Part shown: positions 1 to 10,686 of the stretch, one piece after another
Position numbering within the stretch: the first letter of the stretch is position 1
Layout: each line of letters begins with the position of its first letter
Origin: Tritrichomonas musculus
Lineage: Eukaryota > Parabasalia > Tritrichomonadida > Tritrichomonadidae
Length of the DNA stretch: 64,000 nucleotides
NCBI GenBank assembly: GCA_039105265.1
Contig: JAPFFF010000014.1
Coordinates: 2,852,001-2,916,000 of the forward strand
Direction of reading: 5' to 3'
The notes under the pieces: generated by a model
What the model saw: the letters and a program-made list of their open reading frames with translations, nothing else
Databases searched by the model: none
What the model was told of the DNA's origin: nothing
Made by a program: the position numbers and the translations under genes

Positions 1-2
1 TT

Positions 3-746
3 GCACAAGAAATAAACATTAAGATTGAAACGCAAAAAGTTGAAATCGATTCCACACAAAAATATAAAGTATCACCAGATCCTTCTTTAATAAGCCCCAA
101 TAACTTATTCTCAAAGTTCATGTCATCATTCGTAATTCCATATCCTGATGATCAATTCAGGAACTTTATTGGAGAAATGCTTCAACAACACTTTTCATAT
201 ATTCTTGTAAAATACATAGTAGAATATTCGTTTTCTGCCCACATTGTTAAGCGTGGGCCAAGATTGCACGAAATCAATGCGTTTAACGAAAGTCAAGGAC
301 TTTTAGACATCAATCAAGAATTTATTGATCAATTAAAGAAGGCATCATTACTCGGCTCTCTAAATAGCCTTTTCAGAATGGCTCACTTCGCTCTTTTTAA
401 ATATGATAGTGAGCCGCCAGAAGAGCTCTTAGAAATTCTCAAAACAGCAGGAGAAAGTGGTAATTTTTATGCTAATATAGACTACGGACTTTATCTTTCA
501 ATGAAAAACTATCTTGAACACTATAATCCAAATTCTGAAGTCAAATCCGAGGTTGTAAAAGAAGGCATGGGATACTTTGAAAGGGCTTCAAAGAAAGGAA
601 TTATGTCATTCATTCTTATGTCTTTCTTTTGCTACTTATGTAATGACAATGATAAAGCTGTTAAATATCTCCAAAAAATTGAAAAGTTTTTCCCTTCTGT
701 AACGCATTACATCAAACTTTTAGCAGCCCCTGCCTCTACTGCTTAA
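3..746 (+). CDS. 3' part of a helical-repeat (Sel1/TPR-like) protein, cut by window edge
   Basis: The frame is open from the first complete codon of the window with no stop before the Met at 120, so that Met is probably internal and the gene starts upstream. About 247 codons are visible. The C-terminal part has short paired helices typical of Sel1/TPR solenoids: a stretch around a GMGYFERASKKG motif, then LCNDNDKAVKYLQKIEKFFPS. No catalytic motif is seen. In trichomonads Sel1/TPR repeats often follow a kinase or other domain, which would lie outside the window; this is inference. The stop codon sits in a TAAA context, which in Trichomonas can serve as the polyadenylation signal. The function is unknown. 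Confidence 0.55.
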   Translation, partial: AQEINIKIETQKVEIDSTQKYKVSPDPSLISPNNLFSKFMSSFVIPYPDDQFRNFIGEMLQQHFSYILVKYIVEYSFSAHIVKRGPRLHEINAFNESQGLLDINQEFIDQLKKASLLGSLNSLFRMAHFALFKYDSEPPEELLEILKTAGESGNFYANIDYGLYLSMKNYLEHYNPNSEVKSEVVKEGMGYFERASKKGIMSFILMSFFCYLCNDNDKAVKYLQKIEKFFPSVTHYIKLLAAPASTA

Positions 747-1829
747 ATTTTAAATCGTTTTATATATACCATTTTTTAAATGCTTTTTTTTTTAAAAAAA
801 AAAAAAAAAAAATGAGAGTTAAAAATCTTTTTAAATTGATGAGTAAAGTGAAACAAAACTTATAGATAGATGATCGATGATCATTTTCTCTATAGTTGTT
901 GTTATGCAAAGTTAATTAAGCAATATTTCTTCTTTCAATTGCTATTCTATTATTCAAATATTTGATGCTTTCGAGTTCCATTAAAAAATATATTCCTATG
1001 ATATTAGAAGAAGTGCTATTTAAAGATAAGGGCTTAGATTATTAGATTGACTCATTGATTCACTTCTGAATTAAACTCAAAATTTTGTTGTTGTCAATTA
1101 CAATAGTAATAATTAATTTAAATGGCATTACAGTAATTATTAGCATCAATAAGACGAATATGGGCGAAGTTCCTTTAGAAATGGACATGATTGTCGATTA
1201 AAAATATAGGGCTCATCTTTCATGTTATTCATTTATCGGACGAAATAAACTCATTCTCAAACTGTTTTAAGATATTTTTTTATATTCAATTTGCTACATT
1301 TTGGATACATCGACATCAATTAAAGAGTATTATATATACTTGTAAATCTACCAACTACTTGTTAGTGCGCGAGACAAAATTAAATAAAACAAATTTGATG
1401 TGTATCTTAGGATTTATAAACTGTACATTTCTTGTGTAAAAATCTAAGCCAAAAATAATAAATGGATGATCATTCATCCAACGATATGAAACATGTTTTA
1501 AAATTATTTAAAATTAGGTCAGTGTATCTTTTAACTTCTTAAAATAACTCCAAATACAGAATTATTAATAGATTATCATATTATTTTCAAGAAACAGAAA
1601 TTATTATAAAATATGCTCGATGATTTCTAAAACGAATTCGAGAAAGGTCTGGTAGAGTTTATAATAGAATTGGCATGCATAATCTTCATTCATTTATAAA
1701 CATTTTTTCAATATGAATAGAAAAAATAAAAAATGATTATTTTTCAATGAAAATAAGAAATGACTTTCAAGCTTTTTGAAAAACTATATTCTATATATTT
1801 ACTCTTTTAATAGAAAATTATAAATTTTA
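747..1829. other. intergenic, no gene supported
   Basis: About 1.1 kb of AT-rich DNA. It holds a poly(T)-poly(A) run near 785-813. An 82-codon frame at 1191-1439 has no recognisable domain and a composition like its surroundings, so I do not call it a gene. Confidence 0.6.
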
Positions 1830-4800
1830 ATGGATCAAAATGATTTCCATCAACTTTTAATATCTTTAAATTCTCCAGATAACCTAACACGTACTAATGC
1901 AGAAAAAATACTAAATGATTTCATGAAATCAAATTATCTATCATATCTCGAACTTTTAGTTTTTTTTATGTATAATTCAGATTCGCAATTCATTCAAAAA
2001 CAATGCGTAACATATTTATTTAAAACTGCAAGAAGGGATCCGCCGTTTTTATCAATCGAAGTTTTAAATTTTTTATGGCCAAAATTGCAAGAACATTATT
2101 CTGATATTTTAGTTTCACCAACTTTTCCACCTGAAGCCAAAAATTTATTTTGCAGTATTATATCTATATGCGCTTCGTTCTCTTATAAAATTTCAGAATC
2201 TACTGATATTCAAATGTTTTTATTATTTAAATTACAAGAAAATCCTGAATTGGTGCCTTATGTTGCTGTCACATTAAATGAATTATTTATTGCTGCTGGT
2301 TCAACATGCGGGATTACATTACACGATATTCTCTTAATAATTTCATCTGATATCTCAAACCTGACAAATATTGGATTATTTTTTGCAACAGCTTCTCTTG
2401 CTCCTCAAGAAGAAATTTTACATGAATCTTTTACTAAGATTATTGCATCAGTTCAACCTAATTCAATTTCAGAATTTTTAAAAATTGTCATGAATTTCGC
2501 AGAAAAAAGTGCATCTTTTTTTGATCCACATCTTAAAGATTTCACAAATTATTTATGCGCAATTGCTTTAAACAAAGGCCTACAAATTGAACGTATTTAT
2601 GCAATGATGTGTATGGCATCAATTGCAAGAGGTGCTCCACAAATGTGCCAAATGTCGAATTCCAGATTCCTTTTTCCTGTTATTCATTGCCTTATTTCTA
2701 TTATCGCAGAAATTACAGATGATTCAAATTGGGGGTTTGATCCAAACGACATCCAGCCATATGTTATTGCTAAAGACACATTTGGAACTGTTTCTAAAGA
2801 GTGTGGGAATTCTAATTTTTTTAATTTTTTTATTAATCTGATGAATGACGTTTTTTCAAAGCCCAATCAGCCATGGGAAATAATTTATGCGTTTGTTGCA
2901 GCTCTTGCTGAACTAGATACTAGTACGTTATCGTTATTAATTAATACGCAGGATCGCAATAATGATCAAGTTCTACCAGTTGTTCAGATTACTATGCAAA
3001 TTATGCCATTTATAAAAGATTTGAATTGTCATCCGCGCATTAGACAAGCTAGTTTTCAAGTTATTACACAACTCTGCCGTTGGATTGGTCCATATTATCA
3101 AAGAGAAGCAGGAAATTATGTTTTACCTCCATTAAAAGACCTTATTTTCAAAGAAACGCACCCAATTACACGAAAATCCGTTATAATTTGTCTTACGGCA
3201 TTTTTCTCCACACTTACGTCGAAAGATTTAATTGAAGACTTTGACCGAACATTCAATGAATTAGTAAGTATGCTTAAAACCGCTCCATTTGACCTTAAAC
3301 CGCTCATTGCAAAATGCCTTGGGTTTATTTTAAAGGCAGGTGGTAGTCATTTTTTAAATTATTTTCCAGTTATGGCAGAGACAATGCAAGATCTTTTACA
3401 AAGTCCCAACATATCACTTCAAATTTGTGCTATTGAAGCATTTGCAATATCGTATTATCAAATAAAAGTACCAAATGAATGCATGGATTCATGCAAAATT
3501 TTTTTATCAGCTGTTATTAAAATATTAAAATCTGGACGAAACGATTTATCAGAAAAAATGATTGATTCTTGCAAAATGTCAATATGTATCTTAATCAAAC
3601 GCCTTGAAAGCAATTTTATTGAATTTGCAGATGATATTTTACCTGAAGCTATTAATAGTGCAGGTGCTAGCATAGAGGTTACAACTGTTGGTGCAATGGA
3701 ATTTACAAATGAGGGCTTTTCATTTCAAATGCAAATACCAACAATCAGCGTCAGTGGTGTCAAGCAATTTGTTAACAAAGCAGATGTGCAATCTATTTGC
3801 AAGGCACTCGACATCATCAACGAAGCAGAGAAAGCAATGAAGCAAGAATTCATTCCATATCTGGATCCAACAATAAAAATAGCTCAGCAATGGCTATCTT
3901 CACAATATCACATTGAACCAATTAAAATAAATTCTTGTAATATATTAAGATCAGCGATACTAGTTGCATTTACGAACAACAACGCTTTATCTTTAATTGA
4001 ACTTATAACCGATTTGTATTTACAAAATATAACACCAATTTCATCCCAAAAATTCTTAAAAACGCTTTTATTAATGATCCAAGATGCGTTCTTTTCACCT
4101 TATATTCAAGGACTTGATCAAGAAATAAAAATTAATGTTCTTAGCACAATACCGCAGATTATCGAATTAACACTTGACCGAAAAGTTAAAATAATTAATG
4201 ATCGCCAACAATGGCAAACTCTCGGTATATACGATAAAGCAATTGATAAACAAGACGAAGTTTTAATTGAAATTTCAAACTTTTTGAAGCTTTGTTTCCA
4301 AAATATCCCTGAATTAATGATTCCATTCTTTCAGAAAAAAATGATGCTAAAATTTTTTGAATATATTCAACAGCCAGAATCGCAAACACTTGCGCTTCTT
4401 GTTTGGAGTGAATATTTGATTACCTCTAAAGATCAAGTTAAATTACAGCAATTTTTGCCAACACTTTTCAGTTTTGCCTCAATGAAAAATTTGGATTTAA
4501 GTCCTATTGCTTTTGATGTAATTGGAAATATGTTTCAGTGCATCGAATTTGAATCAGTGGTTATAGAAAATTGCTACAATTTTTTTAAAGAAGAAATGCT
4601 AAAGCCATATATTGTTGATCAAGATTTTTCTTTAATTGCTGATCATGCCTTGATTGCTTTGACAAAAATTATAATGTATCATCCTAAAGAATTGAAAAAG
4701 CCTGATGTTTTATCTTTTTGGTTTGAAATGCTCCCAATTTGGGATGCATCGGATATTTGCGACCTAGTTTACGCTTTTCTTGCTAGCCTCCTTGAAGAAG

Positions 4801-5030
4801 GAAACCCATACATTTTAAACGAAGAGAATTTTGAGAGAATTATCACGTTGATATCTTCACGAGCGTTTAGTGATTTTATGGAGGAATCTACCTCAATTCG
4901 TTTTTCTAATTTTATTAAAAGTATGGCTCAAACTGCAGGATATTCTGAATTGATGCAGAGCGCTTACAATTCGTTGAATGAAAGTAACAAAACTGTTTTT
5001 AATAAGCTTTTGAATTACCCAGAAGGTTAG
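1830..5030 (+). CDS. Importin-beta family nuclear transport receptor (importin-5/4-like)
   Basis: The 1066-residue protein has the size and texture of a karyopherin-beta. An importin-beta N-terminal region lies at about residues 20-90 (AEKILNDFMKS, then FIQKQCVTYLFKTARRDPP). It is followed by continuous pairs of amphipathic helices typical of HEAT repeats, with a mid-protein block (RQASFQVITQLCRWIGPYYQ to FDRTFNELVSMLK) resembling the centre of importin-5/Kap121. Such receptors bind cargo directly and carry it through nuclear pores under Ran-GTP control. The start is the first Met of a long open frame, 17 bases after an in-frame TAA-rich leader. The stop is TAG followed by AATAAA. An exportin or importin-4 role cannot be excluded from sequence alone. 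Confidence 0.72.
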   Translation: MDQNDFHQLLISLNSPDNLTRTNAEKILNDFMKSNYLSYLELLVFFMYNSDSQFIQKQCVTYLFKTARRDPPFLSIEVLNFLWPKLQEHYSDILVSPTFPPEAKNLFCSIISICASFSYKISESTDIQMFLLFKLQENPELVPYVAVTLNELFIAAGSTCGITLHDILLIISSDISNLTNIGLFFATASLAPQEEILHESFTKIIASVQPNSISEFLKIVMNFAEKSASFFDPHLKDFTNYLCAIALNKGLQIERIYAMMCMASIARGAPQMCQMSNSRFLFPVIHCLISIIAEITDDSNWGFDPNDIQPYVIAKDTFGTVSKECGNSNFFNFFINLMNDVFSKPNQPWEIIYAFVAALAELDTSTLSLLINTQDRNNDQVLPVVQITMQIMPFIKDLNCHPRIRQASFQVITQLCRWIGPYYQREAGNYVLPPLKDLIFKETHPITRKSVIICLTAFFSTLTSKDLIEDFDRTFNELVSMLKTAPFDLKPLIAKCLGFILKAGGSHFLNYFPVMAETMQDLLQSPNISLQICAIEAFAISYYQIKVPNECMDSCKIFLSAVIKILKSGRNDLSEKMIDSCKMSICILIKRLESNFIEFADDILPEAINSAGASIEVTTVGAMEFTNEGFSFQMQIPTISVSGVKQFVNKADVQSICKALDIINEAEKAMKQEFIPYLDPTIKIAQQWLSSQYHIEPIKINSCNILRSAILVAFTNNNALSLIELITDLYLQNITPISSQKFLKTLLLMIQDAFFSPYIQGLDQEIKINVLSTIPQIIELTLDRKVKIINDRQQWQTLGIYDKAIDKQDEVLIEISNFLKLCFQNIPELMIPFFQKKMMLKFFEYIQQPESQTLALLVWSEYLITSKDQVKLQQFLPTLFSFASMKNLDLSPIAFDVIGNMFQCIEFESVVIENCYNFFKEEMLKPYIVDQDFSLIADHALIALTKIIMYHPKELKKPDVLSFWFEMLPIWDASDICDLVYAFLASLLEEGNPYILNEENFERIITLISSRAFSDFMEESTSIRFSNFIKSMAQTAGYSELMQSAYNSLNESNKTVFNKLLNYPEG

Positions 5031-5141
5031 AATAAATGTATGAATATTTTTGTGATATAAATAACTTTTTTGAAAACTCTCATACAATTTAATGAAAAAA
5101 AACGTTATTTTATTTGTTGAATTATAAACGTCAACATAAAA

Positions 5142-5669
5142 ATGTCATCTAAAAAAGAAGCTCTTGCTTTTGAGTTATGGAAGCAGAAAGAAACAGAAAG
5201 ATGCAGAGAAATTCAAAGGCAGGATATGAAGATATTTATTGACAAAATAGCATCTCAATGGTCGACCCAGCAATCAAGAGTGTCAAAAGAATGGGAACAA
5301 AAAGAAACAGAGATAATGGATGGGTTTAATAAATTAGGAAATCTTATCTGTGAATGCAGAAGTGCTGTTGCTGAAAGGCAAACCTTGGAAAAACAATTAA
5401 AAACATTAGAAATTGAAAAAGACTCACTAAAAAAAGGCCCATCAGATAAAGATCGCCAAGAAAGGCTGGTAAGAATTAATGGGCTTCGTATTGAAATCCA
5501 AAAGCTTGAAGATGAACTAACAAAGACAGATGCTGAACTTCGAGCAGCAAACGAAGGAAAAAATAGATATAAGCGTCTTCTTTTAGAAGCGAATAAAGTT
5601 GTTCATGAAATGGAAGAAGAAGAAAATAGACGTAAACAAAGGCGCCAGTGTCGAAAACTTCCACAATAA
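5142..5669 (+). CDS. Small coiled-coil protein, hypothetical
   Basis: A 175-residue, highly charged protein rich in Glu, Lys, Arg and Gln, with heptad-like spacing through almost its whole length and a break near residue 100 (KKGPSDKDR). The last 15 residues are basic (RRKQRRQCRKLPQ). No signal peptide, membrane segment or enzyme motif is visible. It lies 111 bases after the importin gene on the same strand and converges on the zinc-finger gene. Similar short coiled coils occur in cytoskeletal or axonemal proteins, but nothing here fixes a role. Confidence 0.6.
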   Translation: MSSKKEALAFELWKQKETERCREIQRQDMKIFIDKIASQWSTQQSRVSKEWEQKETEIMDGFNKLGNLICECRSAVAERQTLEKQLKTLEIEKDSLKKGPSDKDRQERLVRINGLRIEIQKLEDELTKTDAELRAANEGKNRYKRLLLEANKVVHEMEEEENRRKQRRQCRKLPQ

Positions 5670-5841
5670 TTTGTAAATTATTTATATAAATGTTATTATT
5701 GCAATTGTTCCCTTGATGTTCTTTATTTCTATTACTGTTTTAGTTTTGAAATAAAATATGTAAATTCCTTTTTTATGAGAGTTATTAATAGTGTACGCAA
5801 TTTTTATATAGTATATTTATGTTACAAATTATAAAATCAGC

Positions 5842-6375
5842 TTATACATTGCATGATGGGCATCGAATCATTTTTGGATGATTTCTATGGCAATTTGGAC
5901 ATTGTATGAAAAGTTTTTGTTCGCTATCGAGATGTATATGATTAGGGCAGTATTTTGATCCTGGTAATGCTATATTTGAGCATAACTCATCTTCACAAAT
6001 ATCATATTTACCTTGCATTTGACAAACTGCTTTTTTCCATATATGTTTTTTTCTAAATAATTCTAAAAGCTCATCAGGGCTTCCTTCTCTAGCTATTTGC
6101 TCGAATTCTTTTAACTTCTCCACGTTCTCATCTCTTTTTTCTTGGTTATGGACTTCATTAATATATGCATGCCTCATATTCAAATAATCATCTTCAGTTC
6201 TCGATGTTTCTTCATCTTGATCATTGACTAAATTATATGCAGGAGTTGGATTAAAACTTGAAAATAATTCATCTTGGTCAATGATTCCTGGAGATATTTC
6301 AAAATCATCTGGTGGATCAAATATCTGCTGATCGCACCCGTTTGCTTGCAATAATGCTAAAAGCGCTGAATTCAT
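5842..6375 (-). CDS. zf-C3Hc3H (KANSL2/INO80D-like) zinc-finger protein
   Basis: A 177-residue protein whose C-terminal third has the Cys/His spacing of the potential DNA-binding domain found in KANSL2 and INO80D: a Cys before CEDELCSNIALPGSKYCPNH, then further Cys and His residues (CPNCHRNH, CPSC). The N-terminal half is acidic and looks disordered. Family members are subunits of chromatin complexes (the NSL acetyltransferase complex or the INO80 remodeller), so a nuclear chromatin role is inferred. It is divergently transcribed from the LRR gene with only about 100 bases between the start codons, so the two may share a promoter region. Human KANSL2 is much longer; this is a reduced version or a different member of the family. 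Confidence 0.55.
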   Translation of the reverse strand: MNSALLALLQANGCDQQIFDPPDDFEISPGIIDQDELFSSFNPTPAYNLVNDQDEETSRTEDDYLNMRHAYINEVHNQEKRDENVEKLKEFEQIAREGSPDELLELFRKKHIWKKAVCQMQGKYDICEDELCSNIALPGSKYCPNHIHLDSEQKLFIQCPNCHRNHPKMIRCPSCNV

Positions 6376-6477
6376 TTTGGGATTCTGATTTTCAGAAAGA
6401 ATATTGAAAAAGTTATTTATAGAAATTTATTTTTTTCTGAAAAAAAAAATTTAAACATACAATTTTATTAATTTATC

Positions 6478-7758
6478 ATGCTGAATGAAGGAATATCAGG
6501 TCGAAACCCTTATTATATGATAGAAGAAGGCACAATTACACAATTTGACACTACACAATTTTTTGATTTTCCTTACCTTGTTGAAATTAATTTAAGTAAT
6601 ACAAATTTATGGGATCTCCCACTTTCAATTTCCAATTGCGTTCTTTTGGAGCGTATTAATATATCGCATAATCCCATGTCACGTCCGCCAGCCATTCTCT
6701 TTTCACTCCCGAAACTTCGAGCAAATCCTCATAATATTATTTTCGGAAATGATCAAATCTGTACCAAGCGTCTAGCACAAAATATCATTGATGAATGTGC
6801 CTCTCTCAATCATACAATGATAAATTTGAAAGATATTGATGGATCGAAAAGAGTAGTTACTTGCCCACCCCAAACTACCACATTATCTTTTCTTCAGATG
6901 GTTCACCCTGAATTAATGTTTACAGATTATATTGCCCTTGTACGAACCTGTAATTTTGATGGTAAAGATTATGTTTTGAGAATTATTCCTGAAAAAGTTC
7001 CAATATCTCTTTATTTTTATCCAGGTGCAGTTTGGTCTTTTGAATTAAAATTTTTACCACCTTCTAATCCAATTCAAATATTTCCATTATTAAAAAATTA
7101 TGTTGCTGAGCAATACAACAAATATAAAAACGATGATCCTTTATTAAAGCAGCTTAATGACCAAATGCAACAAACCAAAGAAGGCGATCCTAATATTTTA
7201 TCTGAACTTAATCAATCACGATATCTTAGTTCCCGCGTTTTCAAAGCCAAGCTTCCAAATTCTAAAGAAATCGAAATATCTCTTAATGCTAGAAATGCAT
7301 CTGTTATTTTTTCAAAAACATCTTATTACACTTTTTCAAATCGGTCGATTTCATTTAGTTATGCAAATGATAATGCTGGATACATATGTCTTCTTGTTTG
7401 TGATGAAAAGGCCATAATTATTGAGCATAAATCAGTAAAAGATTTAATGACCCTTTTCAGTTATTCAACACCAGAAATGGATTTAAGAACAAAAAGAGGT
7501 CCAAGTGCTGCCTCTAAAAAAGACTTTTTATCTCTTATAACAACATCTGTTCCAAGTTGTTTATTTTGGAATTCTAATATGTCTTCTATATTTACAAGCA
7601 AACCACAGATTATTAATGAAGAAAAAGAGCTTGAAGATCTCAGAAAGTTCAAAGGACGAAAACTTAGATTTGTTAATATCAATAACGTTCTAAAAAGTGA
7701 ATCATATTCTACTTTTAAGAGAAGTCAAACAGAGCTAGTAGCTAAAAGACCAAAATAA
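6478..7758 (+). CDS. Leucine-rich-repeat protein, hypothetical
   Basis: A 426-residue protein. Residues about 25-75 contain two or three leucine-rich repeats of the typical LxxLxLSxN type (LVEINLSNTNLWDLPLSIS, LERINISHNPMSRPPAILF). The rest is a mixed alpha/beta region followed by a basic tail (RKFKGRKLRF, TELVAKRPK) and has no domain I can name. No signal peptide or membrane segment is seen, so it is probably cytoplasmic and the LRRs probably bind a protein partner. The start is the first Met after an AT-rich spacer shared with the divergent zinc-finger gene. Confidence 0.6.
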   Translation: MLNEGISGRNPYYMIEEGTITQFDTTQFFDFPYLVEINLSNTNLWDLPLSISNCVLLERINISHNPMSRPPAILFSLPKLRANPHNIIFGNDQICTKRLAQNIIDECASLNHTMINLKDIDGSKRVVTCPPQTTTLSFLQMVHPELMFTDYIALVRTCNFDGKDYVLRIIPEKVPISLYFYPGAVWSFELKFLPPSNPIQIFPLLKNYVAEQYNKYKNDDPLLKQLNDQMQQTKEGDPNILSELNQSRYLSSRVFKAKLPNSKEIEISLNARNASVIFSKTSYYTFSNRSISFSYANDNAGYICLLVCDEKAIIIEHKSVKDLMTLFSYSTPEMDLRTKRGPSAASKKDFLSLITTSVPSCLFWNSNMSSIFTSKPQIINEEKELEDLRKFKGRKLRFVNINNVLKSESYSTFKRSQTELVAKRPK

Positions 7759-8088
7759 TTCTGAATCTTAATCTGTAATGAAAACCTCCTTGTATTTTAA
7801 ATTTTATAAAATTAAATTAAAATATTTCCGGATTGTTCAGATAAAATAGTTTCATATTTTTCATTTATTTCCAAATTTCTTCATAGGGGACACTATTTTT
7901 CCTCTTCAATAAGTTTTTCATTGGAGATCATCAAATATTATAACAATGAGAGATAAAGCAATTTTCTATCAAACCATACATATCAAACAAAAAAATAAAG
8001 ACCTAAAAGGTTATTTTCAAAATTAGATTTTTCATGGGAATTTATATAAATAATATATTTTTTTAATTTTTTTTTTTTTTTTTTTTTT
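7759..8088. other. intergenic between convergent genes
   Basis: 330 bases between two convergent stop codons. A long T run (about 8061-8088) abuts the stop of the SPRY gene. No other structure was seen. Confidence 0.6.
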
Positions 8089-10686
8089 TCATTTTTTGGC
8101 TTTTGAAACAGTTATTAATGGGAGTTCATTTGGCTTTTCTTCAGTATCGTCTTCAATGTCATAAACCATAGAAAGCCCAAGAGTTGGACTTGTCACTGAT
8201 CTTGAAGCCACAGTCTCAGAATTAATTGTGAATTCTTCATTCAGTGATGTTAGTAGCAAATTAACTGCAGGAGGAATAGGCATCATTCCCTTCGATCCAT
8301 AAGAACGTTGCGATATCGATTTTTGGAAGAATTGAGATCCAGTTGTTCCATGATAATTTGGCGGGAAATATTTTCCGCCTCTTTGCATCCCAACGTTTAC
8401 TCTCAAGCCGTTATTTATGCTGAAGAAAGAGAGGCCATTGAATCTAAAAATAATTTTAACATGGTCACCTTTCAAAGGGACAATGGATGTATTGTTCCAT
8501 CCAACAATTTGGCCGTTTTGAGAACCTAACATAAGCATCAATGTCTGATCGCCATCTTCAATTACGTCTAGAAATGAAATGCCATGCTGAAAGAAAACTG
8601 GATTTATTTCAGGATGAACTGACTTTAATATATTTGGGGGTTTTTCATCCAAAACAAAACAATGTGAATTATTCATTAAATCAACAATAGGTCGCATTAC
8701 ATAACTTCCTTCTGGTGTTTGGCCAATTAAAAATGCAATTCCATAGCGTGAAGCATAAAGCGACCTTCTTTCAAAAATTCCAAGTGTTGCCATGATACAA
8801 TCACTAAAGGTTATCATTGGCTTAAGGAGTCCACTTTTTCTGTTGTGGCTATATAAAACTTTGATAGAAGTTTTTAATATAAGCGGATCTTGTTCTTGCA
8901 GAGGAACAGCTCCATCAATTCCTTCTATGGCTACATAATAACGATTTTTTAGTTCGCCTAAAAACAAGCCTCTTAACGAAAGATCTCTGTATTCTATATA
9001 ATCGCCAGGTGAAAGTCCGACTTTGTCTAAATCATTATTTGTCATTTTGACAATAACGCCGTTGTAGAGTTTGACACCGTCTGTTTCGACATTAGTTGAA
9101 GTAAAAGCAAAAGGTGATTCGCCATAATTTGCAATAAATGATATTTGGCCATATGCAGAAATTGTTGGAAACCCAGGTGTGTTAAAATCATTCGCTACTG
9201 AATATTTGTCTTTGCCTATAGTAAAAAATACATTATTCCCTTGCAAAGAAACGCCTATTGTCTTCCCTTTCGTTATTTCATTCGGATCAACAATATTCTT
9301 CTTGCCTCTGGTGCCACTTTCACGATAGAGCATTCCATCATCACTATGAATACCTAGTGTTTTTTTATCCCAGCCAACTGGGCTTCCTTGAATATAGTCA
9401 CCTCCTGAAAGGCCGATCATAATTACATCATCATTGGACTTTGAAAGAATTGTCAATTCAAAGTGCCCTTCAGCAGATGAAGTTGGTTTCAATGGTTTGG
9501 AATAAACGAAGGTTTCAAAATATGATGGTGAACCAATCATGCTTGTAAATGGAAAATAATTTTGAATATGGCTTTCAGGAGGTGGACCTTTTTCAAAATG
9601 ACTTGTATATTGGTCACCTTTATTATAAAGACACCAATAATTAGGAGGTGAAATTGCTTCATATTTAAATGGTAGTTGGCCAAGATTAATTATTACTTCA
9701 TCAGAACTGCCAACAACAGAAACAACAGGAAAATATTGTGAAAATCCAGGGTCCGGAAAAGTATCTGGATCAGTTAATGCTCCATCATATGTCATAAATA
9801 TATCTTTTTTATTTATTCCTAAACCTATAACATGTCCACTGGAAATTGGTCCGATTTGAACATCAGAATCTTCACATGCAACACAAATGGTTTTTGAAAG
9901 AGTAGAAAAGCCGATTGATAATCGACTACGGCCTGGTGGACATTCAGCAGCAGCATGAGGACGCTCGACAAAGCCAATATAAACGCCAGAATGATTTGAT
10001 GAGTTTGCAGAAACTGATCTAATTATAACTTCAAAATACTTAATATTAGGATAGCCAGGTAAATTTGCTAGAGGAACTTCACTATAAACAGATCGAAGAT
10101 TAGAGTTTCCTCGAATATTAAAGCCACGGATTTGAATTAAAAATGGTAAGCACGTCCATAATCTGGGTATGAGATTTGGAAAAAATGAATTTGGTATTTG
10201 AACATTTGGAGAATGGAATGGAAGTAAGATTTCGCATGAACCTTCTTGTACAATTTCAAGAAAATAATAGCATTGTGTTTGCATGTTTTTCGCAGGAAAA
10301 CGTGAGTACTCGTTATTAACATATATTTTAAAACTATCACTTTCAACAATCATATGAATAACAACTCCAATACCATCGTATGGAATAAGTGGGCTCGCTG
10401 ATGATCGAAAAGTTGATAAAAAATCAAAATAAGAAAATGAAAATAAGGTAGAATCTTCTTTAATTGCTCGCTTTGATTGCGATTTGATACCAAAATTGAT
10501 TGTTGGAACCTCAGATAACTCAAAATCAACGAATTGAAAAGAAAAGGCAGGATTTCGTTCAAGATTGCGAAAAAAAGTTGACATTATTAAACAATCACCT
10601 TTGCATATGGCGCATCCTTCTGAATTAATAGAGATATTTCCGTGAGTAATGACTGAATCTGGAAATATGCGAGCTTCATTATTCAT
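8089..10686 (-). CDS. Multi-SPRY-domain protein
   Basis: An 865-residue protein with at least two, probably three, SPRY/B30.2-like beta-sandwich units. The clearest spans about residues 400-530 and has the RanBPM-type signature (GSPVGWDKKTLGIHSDDG, then GKTIGVSLQGNNVFFTIG). A second at about 200-345 contains YFEVIIRSVSA, GVYIGFVERPH and SIGFSTLSKTICV. The first 150 residues form a weaker, similar unit. SPRY domains bind short protein motifs, so an adaptor or scaffold role is likely. No RING, LisH or CTLH partner domain is visible, unlike RanBPM. It converges with the LRR gene. The last 60 residues look disordered. The exact partner is unknown. Confidence 0.7.
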   Translation of the reverse strand: MNNEARIFPDSVITHGNISINSEGCAICKGDCLIMSTFFRNLERNPAFSFQFVDFELSEVPTINFGIKSQSKRAIKEDSTLFSFSYFDFLSTFRSSASPLIPYDGIGVVIHMIVESDSFKIYVNNEYSRFPAKNMQTQCYYFLEIVQEGSCEILLPFHSPNVQIPNSFFPNLIPRLWTCLPFLIQIRGFNIRGNSNLRSVYSEVPLANLPGYPNIKYFEVIIRSVSANSSNHSGVYIGFVERPHAAAECPPGRSRLSIGFSTLSKTICVACEDSDVQIGPISSGHVIGLGINKKDIFMTYDGALTDPDTFPDPGFSQYFPVVSVVGSSDEVIINLGQLPFKYEAISPPNYWCLYNKGDQYTSHFEKGPPPESHIQNYFPFTSMIGSPSYFETFVYSKPLKPTSSAEGHFELTILSKSNDDVIMIGLSGGDYIQGSPVGWDKKTLGIHSDDGMLYRESGTRGKKNIVDPNEITKGKTIGVSLQGNNVFFTIGKDKYSVANDFNTPGFPTISAYGQISFIANYGESPFAFTSTNVETDGVKLYNGVIVKMTNNDLDKVGLSPGDYIEYRDLSLRGLFLGELKNRYYVAIEGIDGAVPLQEQDPLILKTSIKVLYSHNRKSGLLKPMITFSDCIMATLGIFERRSLYASRYGIAFLIGQTPEGSYVMRPIVDLMNNSHCFVLDEKPPNILKSVHPEINPVFFQHGISFLDVIEDGDQTLMLMLGSQNGQIVGWNNTSIVPLKGDHVKIIFRFNGLSFFSINNGLRVNVGMQRGGKYFPPNYHGTTGSQFFQKSISQRSYGSKGMMPIPPAVNLLLTSLNEEFTINSETVASRSVTSPTLGLSMVYDIEDDTEEKPNELPLITVSKAKK

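Noticed and set aside
1191-1439. 82-codon frame in the first intergenic gap
   Set aside because: No domain, composition like the flanks, and no supported start context.
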